Shown: in pieces, positions 8,614 through 15,763 of the stretch
Layout: each line of letters begins with the position of its first letter
Position numbering within the stretch: the first letter of the stretch is position 1
Origin: Marinococcus sp. PL1-022
GTDB lineage: Bacteria > Bacillota > Bacilli > Bacillales > Marinococcaceae
Direction: 5' to 3'
Assembly (NCBI RefSeq): GCF_033845285.1
Contig: NZ_JAWXCX010000001.1
Span: forward strand, 1,007,495 to 1,071,494
Length of the DNA: 64,000 bases
Program-made: the position numbers and the translations under genes
The notes under the pieces: generated by a model
What the model was told of the DNA's origin: nothing
Databases searched by the model: none
The model's input: the letters and a program-made list of their open reading frames with translations, nothing else

Positions 8614-9126
8614 TCAGGAGCGGGAGGTCTGTTTTAAATAAAAGGTACCGTCTGCCTTTGCGATGAGCTGGTTTTCTTCATCATAAACGGCGGCTTCGGC
8701 ATAGGAGATCCGGTGGCCAACGGTGACCGGAGATGCTTTGCAGGTGAGCTTTCCGCCGGTACCGGCGGAGATGAATTGTACATGAATATCGATTGTTAAA
8801 ATATTACCGGGTACAGGAGAGAGCTCCGAAAGAAGCACCCCCATGGAATTATCCATAATCGTCGTCAGTACGCCGCCGTGAACGATGCCGTGCGTATTGT
8901 GCAGTCCGGAGTGGACTGGGATCTGGGCGCAGAGCGTTTCTTCATCCTCCCAGTAGGTGGAAGTGTGCATTAAATGCTCCACACCGCTTCTGGCCTCTGA
9001 AGCGTCCCAGTCGTAAAGCAGCCTGAGGTAATGCTTAGTCAGCTCCTTAGCTTCGGGGGATCCGTTTGTCAGAATATTTTCAAGCATTTCCTGCTCTGTC
9101 AGCTGGGGTGATTGTTTTTCGGTCAT
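8614..9126 (-). CDS. PaaI-type hotdog-fold thioesterase
   Basis: About 170 residues. The N-terminal 50 residues are helical and acidic; the rest is a single hotdog domain with the PaaI/4HBT signature HGGVLTTIMDNSMGVLL and strands ILTIDIHVQFISAG and GHRISYAEAAVYDEENQLIAKADGTF. Members hydrolyse acyl- or aryl-CoA thioesters; the substrate is unknown. ATG at 9126 is chosen because GAGAGG directly abuts the upstream in-frame ATG (9135) but is 9 bases from 9126. It is divergent from ylbF across 128 bases. B. subtilis carries other genes at this place, so this is a local replacement or insertion. Confidence 0.85.
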   Translation of the reverse strand: MTEKQSPQLTEQEMLENILTNGSPEAKELTKHYLRLLYDWDASEARSGVEHLMHTSTYWEDEETLCAQIPVHSGLHNTHGIVHGGVLTTIMDNSMGVLLSELSPVPGNILTIDIHVQFISAGTGGKLTCKASPVTVGHRISYAEAAVYDEENQLIAKADGTFYLKQTSRS

Positions 9127-9254
9127 GTTTGTCATCCTCTCGGTAGTGCGCTTCTATTTATATTGTAGCAATAAGACAAAAAGCGAACAAATATGACGAT
9201 TCGTTCTTCATAGAATGAGGCGATCCGTGATAAAATGAAAGTGGAGGTGAATGT

Positions 9255-9695
9255 ATGTCTGTAATAGAAGCATCGACGTCTGTAGATATCCTCGAGCAAT
9301 CGGAACAGTTAGGACACATGGTTGTAGAGTCTGATATATACATTGAATATAAGGAAGCAAAAAAAGCGATGAAGGACGATCCGGATGCCCAGGAAAAAAT
9401 TAATAATTTTTTAAGCTGGAAGGATCAGTACGAAGAAGTACAGCGTTTCGGAGCATATCACCCGGATTATAAGACAACCGCTAAACAGGTGAGGGTTGTA
9501 AAGCGGGAAATGGATATGCATGAGACAGTTATCCGCTATCGCCAGGCAGAAAAAGCGCTTGATAATTTACTGACCGAGATATCCACACTGGTAGCAGAAT
9601 CTGTATCATCTTCCATCAAAGTGCCGACGGGCAATCCGTTTTATGATAACCAGTCATGCGGCTGTTCGACTGGGGGAAGCTGCGGCTGCTCCTGA
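9255..9695 (+). CDS. ylbF: YlbF/RicF regulatory iron-sulfur protein
   Basis: 146 residues, DUF964 (YlbF/YmcA) family. In B. subtilis RicF (YlbF) forms the Y-complex with RicA and RicT. The complex binds [4Fe-4S] clusters, works with RNase Y in mRNA maturation, and affects competence, biofilm and sporulation. The body is helical with the family motif EYKEAKKAMKDDPDAQEKINNF near residues 35-55. The C-terminus carries CGC-S-TGGS-CGC-S, the cysteine tail expected to bind a cluster, so the protein looks intact. The start has GGAGGTG at 9242. In B. subtilis ylbG follows directly; here ylbG lies 11 kb away at 20828. Confidence 0.93.
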   Translation: MSVIEASTSVDILEQSEQLGHMVVESDIYIEYKEAKKAMKDDPDAQEKINNFLSWKDQYEEVQRFGAYHPDYKTTAKQVRVVKREMDMHETVIRYRQAEKALDNLLTEISTLVAESVSSSIKVPTGNPFYDNQSCGCSTGGSCGCS

Positions 9696-9702
9696 TAAAC
9701 AT

Positions 9703-9748
9703 AAAACCTCCTCTTTTAGGGTATACCTCCTTTAAAGAGGAGGTTTTT
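9703..9748 (+). terminator. ylbF terminator containing the next gene's ribosome site
   Basis: Fourteen bases AAAACCTCCTCTTT (9703-9716) pair perfectly with AAAGAGGAGGTTTT (9734-9747), ending in TTTTT. The 3' arm includes GAGGAGG (9737-9743), the only ribosome site for the ATG at 9752. A nested alternative hairpin ACCTCCT/AGGAGGT (9725-9731 with 9738-9744) also masks it. Confidence 0.8.
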
Positions 9749-9751
9749 GCT

Positions 9752-10210
9752 ATGTTTAAAGGTGTGTTTGAAGCCCAGACCGTAGTACCCGCGTCGAAAG
9801 AAGAAGTCTGGAACTACTTTCAGGACCCGGTGCAGCTTGAAGAAATGACGCAGTTTCCGGAAGTTGAGGTGGAATCCTCCGGAAAAACAGAAGAAGGGGC
9901 TGAGATCCGGCTGTATCTTTATTTTGGAATATGGAAAACGGTATGGGATTCGGTTATTACTTACGTGGATGCGCCGAACGCGTTTCAGGATGAAGGGAAA
10001 AAATTACCCTTTCCGTTCACGGCATGGAGGCATACTCATACTTTCCAGGATCTCGGACCGCTCACGGGGGTTCATGATTATATCGAATTTGAGTCGGTGG
10101 TACCGGCCTGGATGGTAAAATGCTTTTTAAGCGGGATGTTTAAAAGTCGTAAAGCCTTTGTAGTAAATCAGTTCAGTCCGGAAAATAAAAGAAGGTCCGC
10201 TTTCGATTAA
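9752..10210 (+). CDS. SRPBCC/START-like domain protein
   Basis: 152 residues forming one helix-grip (SRPBCC, polyketide-cyclase/CoxG-like) domain: FEAQTVVPASKEEVWNYFQDPVQL at the start, a central W-rich strand region (FGIWKTVWDS) and a C-terminal helix containing SGMFKSRKAF. Such domains bind hydrophobic ligands; no catalytic function can be assigned. The ATG at 9752 is the start because GAGGAGG lies 8 bases upstream, though inside the ylbF terminator hairpin. Transcription must therefore read through that hairpin or start within it. It converges on cbpB with a shared 17-bp terminator, in which its stop codon lies. Confidence 0.75.
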   Translation: MFKGVFEAQTVVPASKEEVWNYFQDPVQLEEMTQFPEVEVESSGKTEEGAEIRLYLYFGIWKTVWDSVITYVDAPNAFQDEGKKLPFPFTAWRHTHTFQDLGPLTGVHDYIEFESVVPAWMVKCFLSGMFKSRKAFVVNQFSPENKRRSAFD

Positions 10211-10227
10211 AAAGCGGACCTTCTTTT
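10187..10227. terminator. Bidirectional terminator, SRPBCC gene / cbpB
   Basis: AAAAGAAGGTCCGCTTT (10187-10203) pairs with AAAGCGGACCTTCTTTT (10211-10227), a perfect 17-bp stem flanked by A-runs and T-runs. The ends of both converging coding regions lie within it. Confidence 0.92.
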
Positions 10228-10672
10228 AATCCGATTGAAATTCGCGGTGGACCATAACCAGAATAGCCCGCCGTGTAATGAGTCCCACAAAAGCACCTTC
10301 ATCATCTTCAATACATACAAATGGGTGATTAATGGAAAGCGTCAATGCCTTTCCGAAGTTATCATCCACGTTCATTTTCGGAACCTTTTCCGACATGACC
10401 GATTCCACGGTATGCTCATGAAGCTTATCCATTTCGATTCGCTCTGTGCCGAGAATCGTATCAAGTACCTGGGCTTTGCTGATCTGGCCCTGGACTCGGT
10501 AGTGCGTATCTAACACCGGAACTGCGGTGTACCCAGATTTAATTAATATTAAAAGCGCATGGTCGAGGGGGTTGGCTGCCTGCACATGGGCTACTTTTTC
10601 GTGGCCGATAATCAGTTCAGCTATTTCCTGATCCATAATATTCGTGTTTTTTAGCTCATGAAGCACTGTCAT
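10226..10672 (-). CDS. cbpB: CBS-pair c-di-AMP sensor protein (CbpB/DarB-like)
   Basis: 148 residues made of two CBS domains. It resembles B. subtilis YkuL (DarB) and Listeria CbpB along its length: EKVAHVQ, LDHALLILIKSGYTAVPVLD, YRVQGQIS, ERIEMDKL, TVESVM and FVCIEDDEGAFVGLITRR. DarB binds c-di-AMP; the ligand-free form stimulates the (p)ppGpp synthetase Rel and, in B. subtilis, pyruvate carboxylase, linking potassium status to stringent response and anaplerosis. ATG at 10672 is taken as start; the ribosome site (GAAAG) is weak, and a GTG directly before it is an alternative. A good sigma-A promoter lies upstream (10774-10746). Not next to tnrA in B. subtilis. Confidence 0.85.
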   Translation of the reverse strand: MTVLHELKNTNIMDQEIAELIIGHEKVAHVQAANPLDHALLILIKSGYTAVPVLDTHYRVQGQISKAQVLDTILGTERIEMDKLHEHTVESVMSEKVPKMNVDDNFGKALTLSINHPFVCIEDDEGAFVGLITRRAILVMVHREFQSD

Positions 10673-10745
10673 CACATACTTTCATTGATTTCTCACTAAA
10701 GCAATAAAACGATAGCTACAACGCAGAGATATAAAGACAAGTTGA

Positions 10746-10774
10746 ATAATAAAAGGATTTCAAGTTTTCGTCAA
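10746..10774 (-). promoter_or_regulatory. Sigma-A promoter of cbpB
   Basis: On the minus strand TTGACG (10774-10769), a 17-base spacer and TATTAT (10751-10746): five of six matches at each element. It lies about 75 bases upstream of the cbpB start. Confidence 0.7.
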
Positions 10775-10822
10775 GTTCCAAAAAACGTAATTAACGGTGA
10801 TCTGAGCGATTTTAGGCAGAGC

Positions 10823-10863
10823 AAAGACAGCTGTTGATTCAAATCGACTCAACAGCTGTCTTT
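10823..10863 (-). terminator. Terminator of tnrA
   Basis: Inverted repeat AAAGACAGCTGTTGA (10823-10837) / TCAACAGCTGTCTTT (10849-10863). Read on the minus strand it follows the tnrA stop and ends in a short T-rich stretch. Confidence 0.8.
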
Positions 10864-10878
10864 TGGAAGAAAATGGCT

Positions 10879-11187
10879 TCAGCCTTTGCGCATATTGAAG
10901 GCTGCGTTCAGCTGGCCGCGCAGCATTCTCTCCCGCAGCTCTTTGTTTTTCATTTTCTTTTGTTCCATGCGGCGGATTTCAAATGTCTGCATGCCGTCTT
11001 CCATTTTTTCTGCAATATCGAGGAGTCGCTCTACATCCAAAAAAGAATATTTCCTGGTGCCGCCGGAGGTGCGGTCAGGGTAAATCAGTTTACGCTCTTC
11101 ATAGTAACGAATTTTTCTTTCGGAAAGTCCGGTTAATTCGCTCATAACTCCAATCGTAATTACTTTTTTATCTTTGTATGACGACAT
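10879..11187 (-). CDS. tnrA: MerR-family nitrogen regulator TnrA
   Basis: 102 residues. The winged-helix region is almost the same as B. subtilis Tnr[57 protein letters not shown]. The C-terminus ends [15 protein letters not shown], the segment that in TnrA contacts feedback-inhibited glutamine synthetase. GlnR shares the DNA-binding part but not the start SYKDKK and has a different C-terminal tail, so TnrA is preferred. TnrA activates nitrogen-scavenging genes and represses glnRA and gltAB under nitrogen limitation. A matching TnrA box sits at 11256-11272, spaced for autoactivation. The start ATG follows GGGGAG. Confidence 0.93.
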   Translation of the reverse strand: MSSYKDKKVITIGVMSELTGLSERKIRYYEERKLIYPDRTSGGTRKYSFLDVERLLDIAEKMEDGMQTFEIRRMEQKKMKNKELRERMLRGQLNAAFNMRKG

Positions 11188-11220
11188 AGTTTGCTCCCCT
11201 TTTCATCTCTTTTGTAAGCT

Positions 11221-11226
11221 AATATA
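11221..11226 (-). promoter_or_regulatory. -10 element of the tnrA promoter
   Basis: TATATT on the minus strand (11226-11221), about 34 bases before the tnrA start codon. There is no good -35, as is usual for TnrA-activated promoters. The TnrA box centre is about 50 bases upstream of the start point this implies (near 11214). Confidence 0.55.
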
Positions 11227-11255
11227 CCATAATAACTTTTTCGTGTATGTTTATT

Positions 11256-11272
11256 TGTTAGATTACCTTACA
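11256..11272. promoter_or_regulatory. TnrA box (autoregulation of tnrA)
   Basis: TGTTAGATTACCTTACA matches the TnrA/GlnR consensus TGTNANAWWWTMTNACA at every position but one (C for T at position 11). It is centred at 11264. Confidence 0.75.
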
Positions 11273-11587
11273 TATGAGAGAATTAAAGTTGGGAAATCAA
11301 TGCTTGAACCCATAAAAAAGAGGGAAATAATAGATCAATGACTATAGCTTATCAATTGAAAGTAATTGCTATGGATTACGAGTATAAAAAGGGCTACGGG
11401 TTCTTTTACATAAGAATCGGGCCAAACGGGCTTTAACCATTTATATTACTGATTGTTGACGGATAGAACATGTGATAATCTATTAATTGTGAAATTTTTG
11501 AACAATTCACATCACAATAACAAAGCAGGCAATATACACGAATAATATTATACAAAGACTGGAAATAACGACAGGAGTGACGGGAAA
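11273..11587. other. Intergenic region upstream of aspartokinase gene
   Basis: 315 bases without a gene. A TTGACG at 11456-11461 is followed by TGTGATAAT (extended -10-like, 11471-11479, spacing too short) and TCTATT (11479-11484, 17-base spacing), so the aspartokinase promoter is probably here but not clearly defined. TGTGAA (11489-11494) and TTCACA (11506-11511) form a spaced inverted repeat of unknown meaning. There is no lysine riboswitch-like terminator and no T-box. Confidence 0.45.
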
Positions 11588-12955
11588 ATGAAAGTAGCTA
11601 AATTTGGAGGAAGTTCCCTGGCAAGTGCAGAGCAGATTAAAAAGGTGGCAGACATTGTAGCGACCGATGAAGACCGCAGGGTGGTAGTAGTCTCTGCCCC
11701 GGGCAAACGAAATAGTGAAGATACAAAAGTGACAGACCTGTTAATTTCCCTTGCGGAAGCCTGCCTGGAAAATTCCGGCGTGGAAGAGGCCAAAAACAGA
11801 GTACTGGAACGCTTCCGGAGTATTACAGCCGAGCTGAATTTATCAGATGACATTATTGCGACCATTGAAAGTGATATTGAAGCCCGGATTCAGTTCACGA
11901 AAAGTAATGAAGGGCGTTTTGTGGACCAAATGAAAGCCGGTGGTGAGGATAATAACGCCAAAGTAGTGGCAAGGTATCTTCAAAGCATCGGTACCGTTGC
12001 CGAGTATGTTAATCCAAACGATGCCGGCCTGTTTGTAAGCGACACTCCTGGGAATGCCCAGGTGCTGAACGAGTCCTACGACCACATTTATAAGCTGCGT
12101 GAACGCGATGGGGTGGTAGTATTCCCGGGATTCTTCGGCTATTCGAAGGAAGGGGAACTCGTTACGTTCTCCCGGGGAGGTTCAGATATTACCGGCTCTA
12201 TTCTGGCTGCCGGGGTGCAGGCAGACCTTTACGAAAACTTCACAGATGTGGACTCGGTATTTGCGGCTAACCCGACGGTAGTGGACAGTCCGTGTGCAAT
12301 TAAGCGTATGACTTATCGTGAGATGCGGGAGCTTTCCTATGCAGGGTTCGCTGTATTCCATGACGAAGCGCTCATTCCGGCTTTTCGCAAAAAGATTCCG
12401 GTATGTGTGAAAAACACGAATAATCCGCGGGGAAGCGGCACGATGATCATTTCTGAACGGGAATATTCATTGAACCCAATTATCGGCATTGCGGCAGATA
12501 AAGGATTTGAAACTATCTATGTGCGCAAATACTTAATGAACCGGGAAGTAGGCTTTGGCCGCCGTCTGCTTGCGATTATTGAAGACGAAGGGGTTTCGTA
12601 CGAGCACATGCCGTCAGGAATCGATGACACTTCCATCATTATCGAGGAAGGACAGATGTCCAAGGAAAAAGAAGAGCGTATCATTGAGCGGATCATGAAG
12701 GAACTGGATGCAGACGATGCCTATATTGAAAAAGGCTACGCGATGATTATGCTTGTTGGTGAGGGGATGCATGAGACAGTGGGTGTAGCTGCCCGTGCGA
12801 CTCGAGCCTTCTCTGAAAAAGGTATTAACATCGAAATGATCAACCAGGGCTCATCCGAAGTGTCACTCAGTTTCGGGATTGCTGAAGAGCATGTTGATGA
12901 AGCCATCCGTGGCTTATATGAAGAATTTTTCAGCACAAAAGAAGTGCTGCAGTAA
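11588..12955 (+). CDS. lysC: Aspartate kinase (YclM/ThrD type)
   Basis: First step of the aspartate family pathway (lysine, diaminopimelate, threonine, methionine, and ectoine precursors). 455 residues, monofunctional, with the long-subunit layout: catalytic kinase domain with VAKFGGSSLA at residue 3, GEDNNAK, FPGFFGYSKEGELVTFSRGGSDITG; then two ACT domains, the last containing INIEMINQGSSEVSLSFG. It matches B. subtilis YclM (aspartokinase III), the isozyme inhibited by lysine plus threonine, rather than the alpha/beta-subunit enzymes DapG and LysC. The start has AGGAGTGA at 11573. It is alone between tnrA and the sodium channel gene with its own terminator. The gene name follows general usage; the B. 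subtilis symbol would be thrD. Confidence 0.93.
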   Translation: MKVAKFGGSSLASAEQIKKVADIVATDEDRRVVVVSAPGKRNSEDTKVTDLLISLAEACLENSGVEEAKNRVLERFRSITAELNLSDDIIATIESDIEARIQFTKSNEGRFVDQMKAGGEDNNAKVVARYLQSIGTVAEYVNPNDAGLFVSDTPGNAQVLNESYDHIYKLRERDGVVVFPGFFGYSKEGELVTFSRGGSDITGSILAAGVQADLYENFTDVDSVFAANPTVVDSPCAIKRMTYREMRELSYAGFAVFHDEALIPAFRKKIPVCVKNTNNPRGSGTMIISEREYSLNPIIGIAADKGFETIYVRKYLMNREVGFGRRLLAIIEDEGVSYEHMPSGIDDTSIIIEEGQMSKEKEERIIERIMKELDADDAYIEKGYAMIMLVGEGMHETVGVAARATRAFSEKGINIEMINQGSSEVSLSFGIAEEHVDEAIRGLYEEFFSTKEVLQ

Positions 12956-12960
12956 AAATG

Positions 12961-12990
12961 AAGAGGGCGGCCCTGGGGCTGCCCTCTTTT
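12961..12990. terminator. Terminator between lysC and the sodium channel gene
   Basis: AAGAGGGCGGCC (12961-12972) pairs with GGCTGCCCTCTT (12977-12988), loop CTGG, followed by TTTT. It lies between converging genes; the left flank is A-rich, so it may work both ways. Confidence 0.9.
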
Positions 12991-13002
12991 GTGTATAAAA
13001 AG

Positions 13003-13812
13003 CTAATCCTTTTGTTTTTCTTTTAGAAGCTGCTTAATATCGCTCAGTTCGCTCTCCATATGATCAAGCTGCTTCTGCAGCTTGTCTTCGCTTTCTTCAG
13101 CTTCCGCCTTTTCGACGTTACTGACAATGACGCCCACAAACAGGTTGAACACCACAAACGTTCCGACGAGCACAAAGGAGACAAAATAAATCCAGCTTAA
13201 TGGATTGGTTTCTGCGATCGGCCGCATGACGGCGCTTGCCCATGACTCGAGGGTTACGACCTGAAACAGGGTCAGTAAGGACTGAAATATGTCCCCAAAA
13301 TATTCAGGGGCCGTGTCGCGGTAAAGCATAGTGCCAATTACTGCGTACACGTAGAAAATGATGCTCATCAGAATCATAATGTTTCCTAGCGAAGGGATGG
13401 TGCGGAGCAAAGCATCCACGAGCCGCCGCAGAGAAGGAACAACGGTGATAGCCCGGAGGACCCGGAGAACCCGGAGAACCCGGAGCACGGTAATGAAAGC
13501 CGAGCCGGCAAAGATGTGCCCGACTGCTACGATGAAGAAATCAAACCAGTTCCAGGGAGACTTAAAAAAATGATAGGAGGGAAAAACACCTAAAAACCGG
13601 ATGATAACCTCGATAGTAAAAAGCCAGAGAAGTATGTAATTTAACACAGAAAACGTGTTTTCATAGCGGCTGTACAGGGTTTCGGAGGTTTCAAGCCCTA
13701 CCAGCAGCGCATTAAATAAAATCAGCGTCGTTACAACAGCAGTGAAAACCGGCTGATCCAAAATGACAGCTAAACGCTGCCGAAAACGGGTAAAGGTAGA
13801 TATCTCGCTCAT
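13003..13812 (-). CDS. Bacterial voltage-gated sodium channel (NaChBac/BacNav family)
   Basis: 269 residues with six membrane segments, one subunit of a homotetrameric channel. S1 about 22-42; S2 58-76 with E68; S3 88-104 with D91; S4 108-125 with arginines at 111, 114, 117 and 120, every third residue; pore helix and filter 180-195 with TLESWAS at 187-193, the NaChBac sodium-selective signature; S6 207-232; and a C-terminal acidic coiled-coil (235-265) typical of the tetramerisation tail. In alkaliphilic bacilli this channel (NavBP, ncbA) supplies sodium for motility, chemotaxis and pH homeostasis. Four in-register 9-bp repeats encode S4. Start ATG behind AAAGGAG. It stands alone, facing away from a flavoprotein gene. 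Confidence 0.93.
   Translation of the reverse strand: MSEISTFTRFRQRLAVILDQPVFTAVVTTLILFNALLVGLETSETLYSRYENTFSVLNYILLWLFTIEVIIRFLGVFPSYHFFKSPWNWFDFFIVAVGHIFAGSAFITVLRVLRVLRVLRAITVVPSLRRLVDALLRTIPSLGNIMILMSIIFYVYAVIGTMLYRDTAPEYFGDIFQSLLTLFQVVTLESWASAVMRPIAETNPLSWIYFVSFVLVGTFVVFNLFVGVIVSNVEKAEAEESEDKLQKQLDHMESELSDIKQLLKEKQKD
13453..13488. repeat. 9-bp tandem repeat encoding the channel S4 voltage sensor
   Basis: Four head-to-tail copies of CCGGAGNAC: copies 2 and 3 are identical (CCGGAGAAC), copies 1 and 4 differ at one base each. On the coding strand each unit gives a Val-Leu-Arg triplet. Confidence 0.9.
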
Positions 13813-13903
13813 GGGTGGACTCCTTTAAAAAGATGTGAACCGTTTTGATTGTACAGAAAAAAGCAGACAAAGAAAAGAAAACAGCTGTGTGAGGAGGAGT
13901 TAT

Positions 13904-14893
13904 ATGAATCCGGATGTCATTATTATCGGTGCCGGCCTTGCCGGATGGAGCGCGAACCGGGAGCTGGAAAAGCACGGACTGCGCACCGCGGTTGTAGAAA
14001 AAAGCAGAGGACTTGGCGGCAGAATGGCTACACGAAGATTGAACGACGGCCGGGCGGATCACGGGGCCCAGTTTTTCACTGCGAGAAGTCAATCGATGAA
14101 ACAGACGGCAAAAGAATGGGAAGCTGCCGGGTACATACGCAATTGGAGCAATGGATTTATTCAGCTCGAAAGCCTTGATCAAAAGCAGCATTTTCAGGGA
14201 GACGGTCATCCGAGATACGTTGGCCGCGCCGGGATGGCCCCGCTGATGAAAAATTTATGGAAGGGAAAAACGATAGAGAAGGAAACAAAAATTACGGCAG
14301 TCATGCCGGGAGAGGAAGGCTGGCAGCTTCGTACAGATACTGATCAAATGAAAACGCGGGCTGTCCTGTTAACCGCCCCTGTGCCGCAGTCCCTCGAGAT
14401 GCTGCAAAACGTTCCCGGAGAGCGCAGGTGGGAAGAGGACCTTTCCTCCGTCCGCTACGACCCGTGCTTATCTGTAATGATCGAATATGAGGGAGAAAGT
14501 CCTCTTAAGGAGCCAGGAGGCATCCAGACGAAAGATCCGAGAATTCAGTTTGTCGGCTGTAATTACCAGAAGGGCATTTCCGATTCCTGCGTTCTTACCG
14601 TACACGCAGAAGGTGACTGGTCAAGGGAGCACTGGGACGACAGCGGTGAAGCTTTTGCCGAAGAGCTGTGCCGTATTGCCGGGCCGCTCCTTGACCGCAA
14701 AAAAGTTAGAAAGCTTCACCCGAAGCGCTGGCGCTACGCGAAGCCGGTGCATATGTATCCGGATCGTTCAAGAAGCTATGATTCGCCTTATCCACTTGCG
14801 TTTGCAGGAGACGCATTTGGCGAAGGAAAAGTGGAGGGTGCTGTTTTAAGCGGAAAGGATGCGGCGGGCAAAATTATTTCGCTGCTTCAATAA
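13904..14893 (+). CDS. FAD-dependent amine-oxidase-like (renalase-type) oxidoreductase
   Basis: 329 residues. An N-terminal dinucleotide-binding fold with VIIIGAGLAGWSANREL (residues 5-21), then EKSRGLGGRMATRR and ADHGAQFFTAR, and a C-terminal FAD-contacting motif LAFAGDAFGEGKVEGAVLSG. This layout is that of renalase-like NAD(P)/FAD oxidoreductases; mammalian renalase oxidises isomeric forms of beta-NAD(P)H, but the bacterial substrate is unknown. ATG at 13904 follows GAGGAGGAG (13891-13899); an ATG upstream at 13835 has no such site. Divergent from the sodium channel gene and converging on proC with a shared terminator. Confidence 0.8.
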   Translation: MNPDVIIIGAGLAGWSANRELEKHGLRTAVVEKSRGLGGRMATRRLNDGRADHGAQFFTARSQSMKQTAKEWEAAGYIRNWSNGFIQLESLDQKQHFQGDGHPRYVGRAGMAPLMKNLWKGKTIEKETKITAVMPGEEGWQLRTDTDQMKTRAVLLTAPVPQSLEMLQNVPGERRWEEDLSSVRYDPCLSVMIEYEGESPLKEPGGIQTKDPRIQFVGCNYQKGISDSCVLTVHAEGDWSREHWDDSGEAFAEELCRIAGPLLDRKKVRKLHPKRWRYAKPVHMYPDRSRSYDSPYPLAFAGDAFGEGKVEGAVLSGKDAAGKIISLLQ

Positions 14894-14926
14894 AAAGCAG
14901 GAGCCGGGGGCCCGGTTCCTGCTTTT
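14893..14926. terminator. Bidirectional terminator, flavoprotein / proC
   Basis: AAAAGCAGGAGCCGG (14893-14907) pairs with CCGGTTCCTGCTTTT (14912-14926) with one G-T pair. A- and T-runs on the two sides fit both converging genes. Confidence 0.92.
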
Positions 14927-14932
14927 CTGTCG

Positions 14933-15763
14933 TCAATCTCCAATGGAGCCGGAGCGTTTGGAAGCTTCCTTCATGGCTTCTAAAAAATGCTTCTGGACTC
15001 TGTGTTTTTCAAGATGGGTGAAAGCTGCTTCAGTCACTCCATTTGGACTCAATACTTCCTGATACAGTTCATGCGGTTTTTTGTCAGAATCGAGGTAGCG
15101 AAAGGCCGCCCCTTCCATGGTTTGGGCGATGATACTTTTTGCTTCCTCTGGTTCGAAGCCTGATTCAGCCGCCATTTCCTCCATCGCTTCCAGGAAATAA
15201 TAAAAATAGGCAGGGCCGCTTCCGGCAATTGCAGTGAAGCCGTCGATATCCTGCTCGGAAATTGTGTGCACACTTCCGACTACCTTAAACAGCGATTCTG
15301 CAAGATCAAGATCCTCGTCAGTGGCATAGGTGCCTGCACATATAGCTGTTGTCGAGGCACCGACGTGGGCAGAAGTGTTTGGCATCGAACGGACTACCGG
15401 CACATCCTGTCCGGCGAAGGATTCAAGATCGCTTAAAGAAATACCGGCCAGGACACTGATCAAAAGCTTATCTTTAGTCAGTTCGCCTGCAAATGACTGA
15501 ACGACCGCTTCGGCATCCTTTGGTTTGACGGCGAGAACGACGATATCAGCTGCTTTTACTGCTTCCTGGTTATTGGTTTTTACCTGAATGCCGTACTGCT
15601 CCTTCAGTCGTTCCTGCTTATCTGCAGACGATTTCACCGTTCCGAGCACGTTTGCCGGTTTGACCAGTTCATGGCGCAGCAGCCCTGAAAATATAGCCTC
15701 TGCCATCGAGCCGGAGCCGATAAATGCAATGGTTTTCTGCTGTAGGTTTGTTTTTGTCATCAT
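14933..15763 (-). CDS. proC: Pyrroline-5-carboxylate reductase
   Basis: Last step of proline synthesis, reducing 1-pyrroline-5-carboxylate with NADPH. 276 residues: N-terminal Rossmann domain with IAFIGSGSMAEAIFSGLL (about residues 12-29), VLAVKPKDAE, VRSMPNTSAHVGAST, and the C-terminal dimerisation domain with GFTAIAGSGPAYFYYFLEAM and the SPNGVTEAAF loop. Its ATG overlaps the proA stop by four bases (ATGA), so translation is probably coupled. In B. subtilis the equivalent gene (proI) is a separate unit from proBA; here it is third in a proB-proA-proC operon. Followed by a strong terminator. Confidence 0.96.
   Translation of the reverse strand: MMTKTNLQQKTIAFIGSGSMAEAIFSGLLRHELVKPANVLGTVKSSADKQERLKEQYGIQVKTNNQEAVKAADIVVLAVKPKDAEAVVQSFAGELTKDKLLISVLAGISLSDLESFAGQDVPVVRSMPNTSAHVGASTTAICAGTYATDEDLDLAESLFKVVGSVHTISEQDIDGFTAIAGSGPAYFYYFLEAMEEMAAESGFEPEEAKSIIAQTMEGAAFRYLDSDKKPHELYQEVLSPNGVTEAAFTHLEKHRVQKHFLEAMKEASKRSGSIGD

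Noticed and set aside
11273-11587. Lysine riboswitch upstream of aspartokinase
   Set aside because: No terminator hairpin or recognisable L-box helices; the enzyme is the YclM type, which in B. subtilis is not the L-box-controlled isozyme.
13453-13488. CRISPR-like or satellite repeat
   Set aside because: The repeats are inside a coding region, in frame, and explained by the Val-Leu-Arg periodicity of S4.
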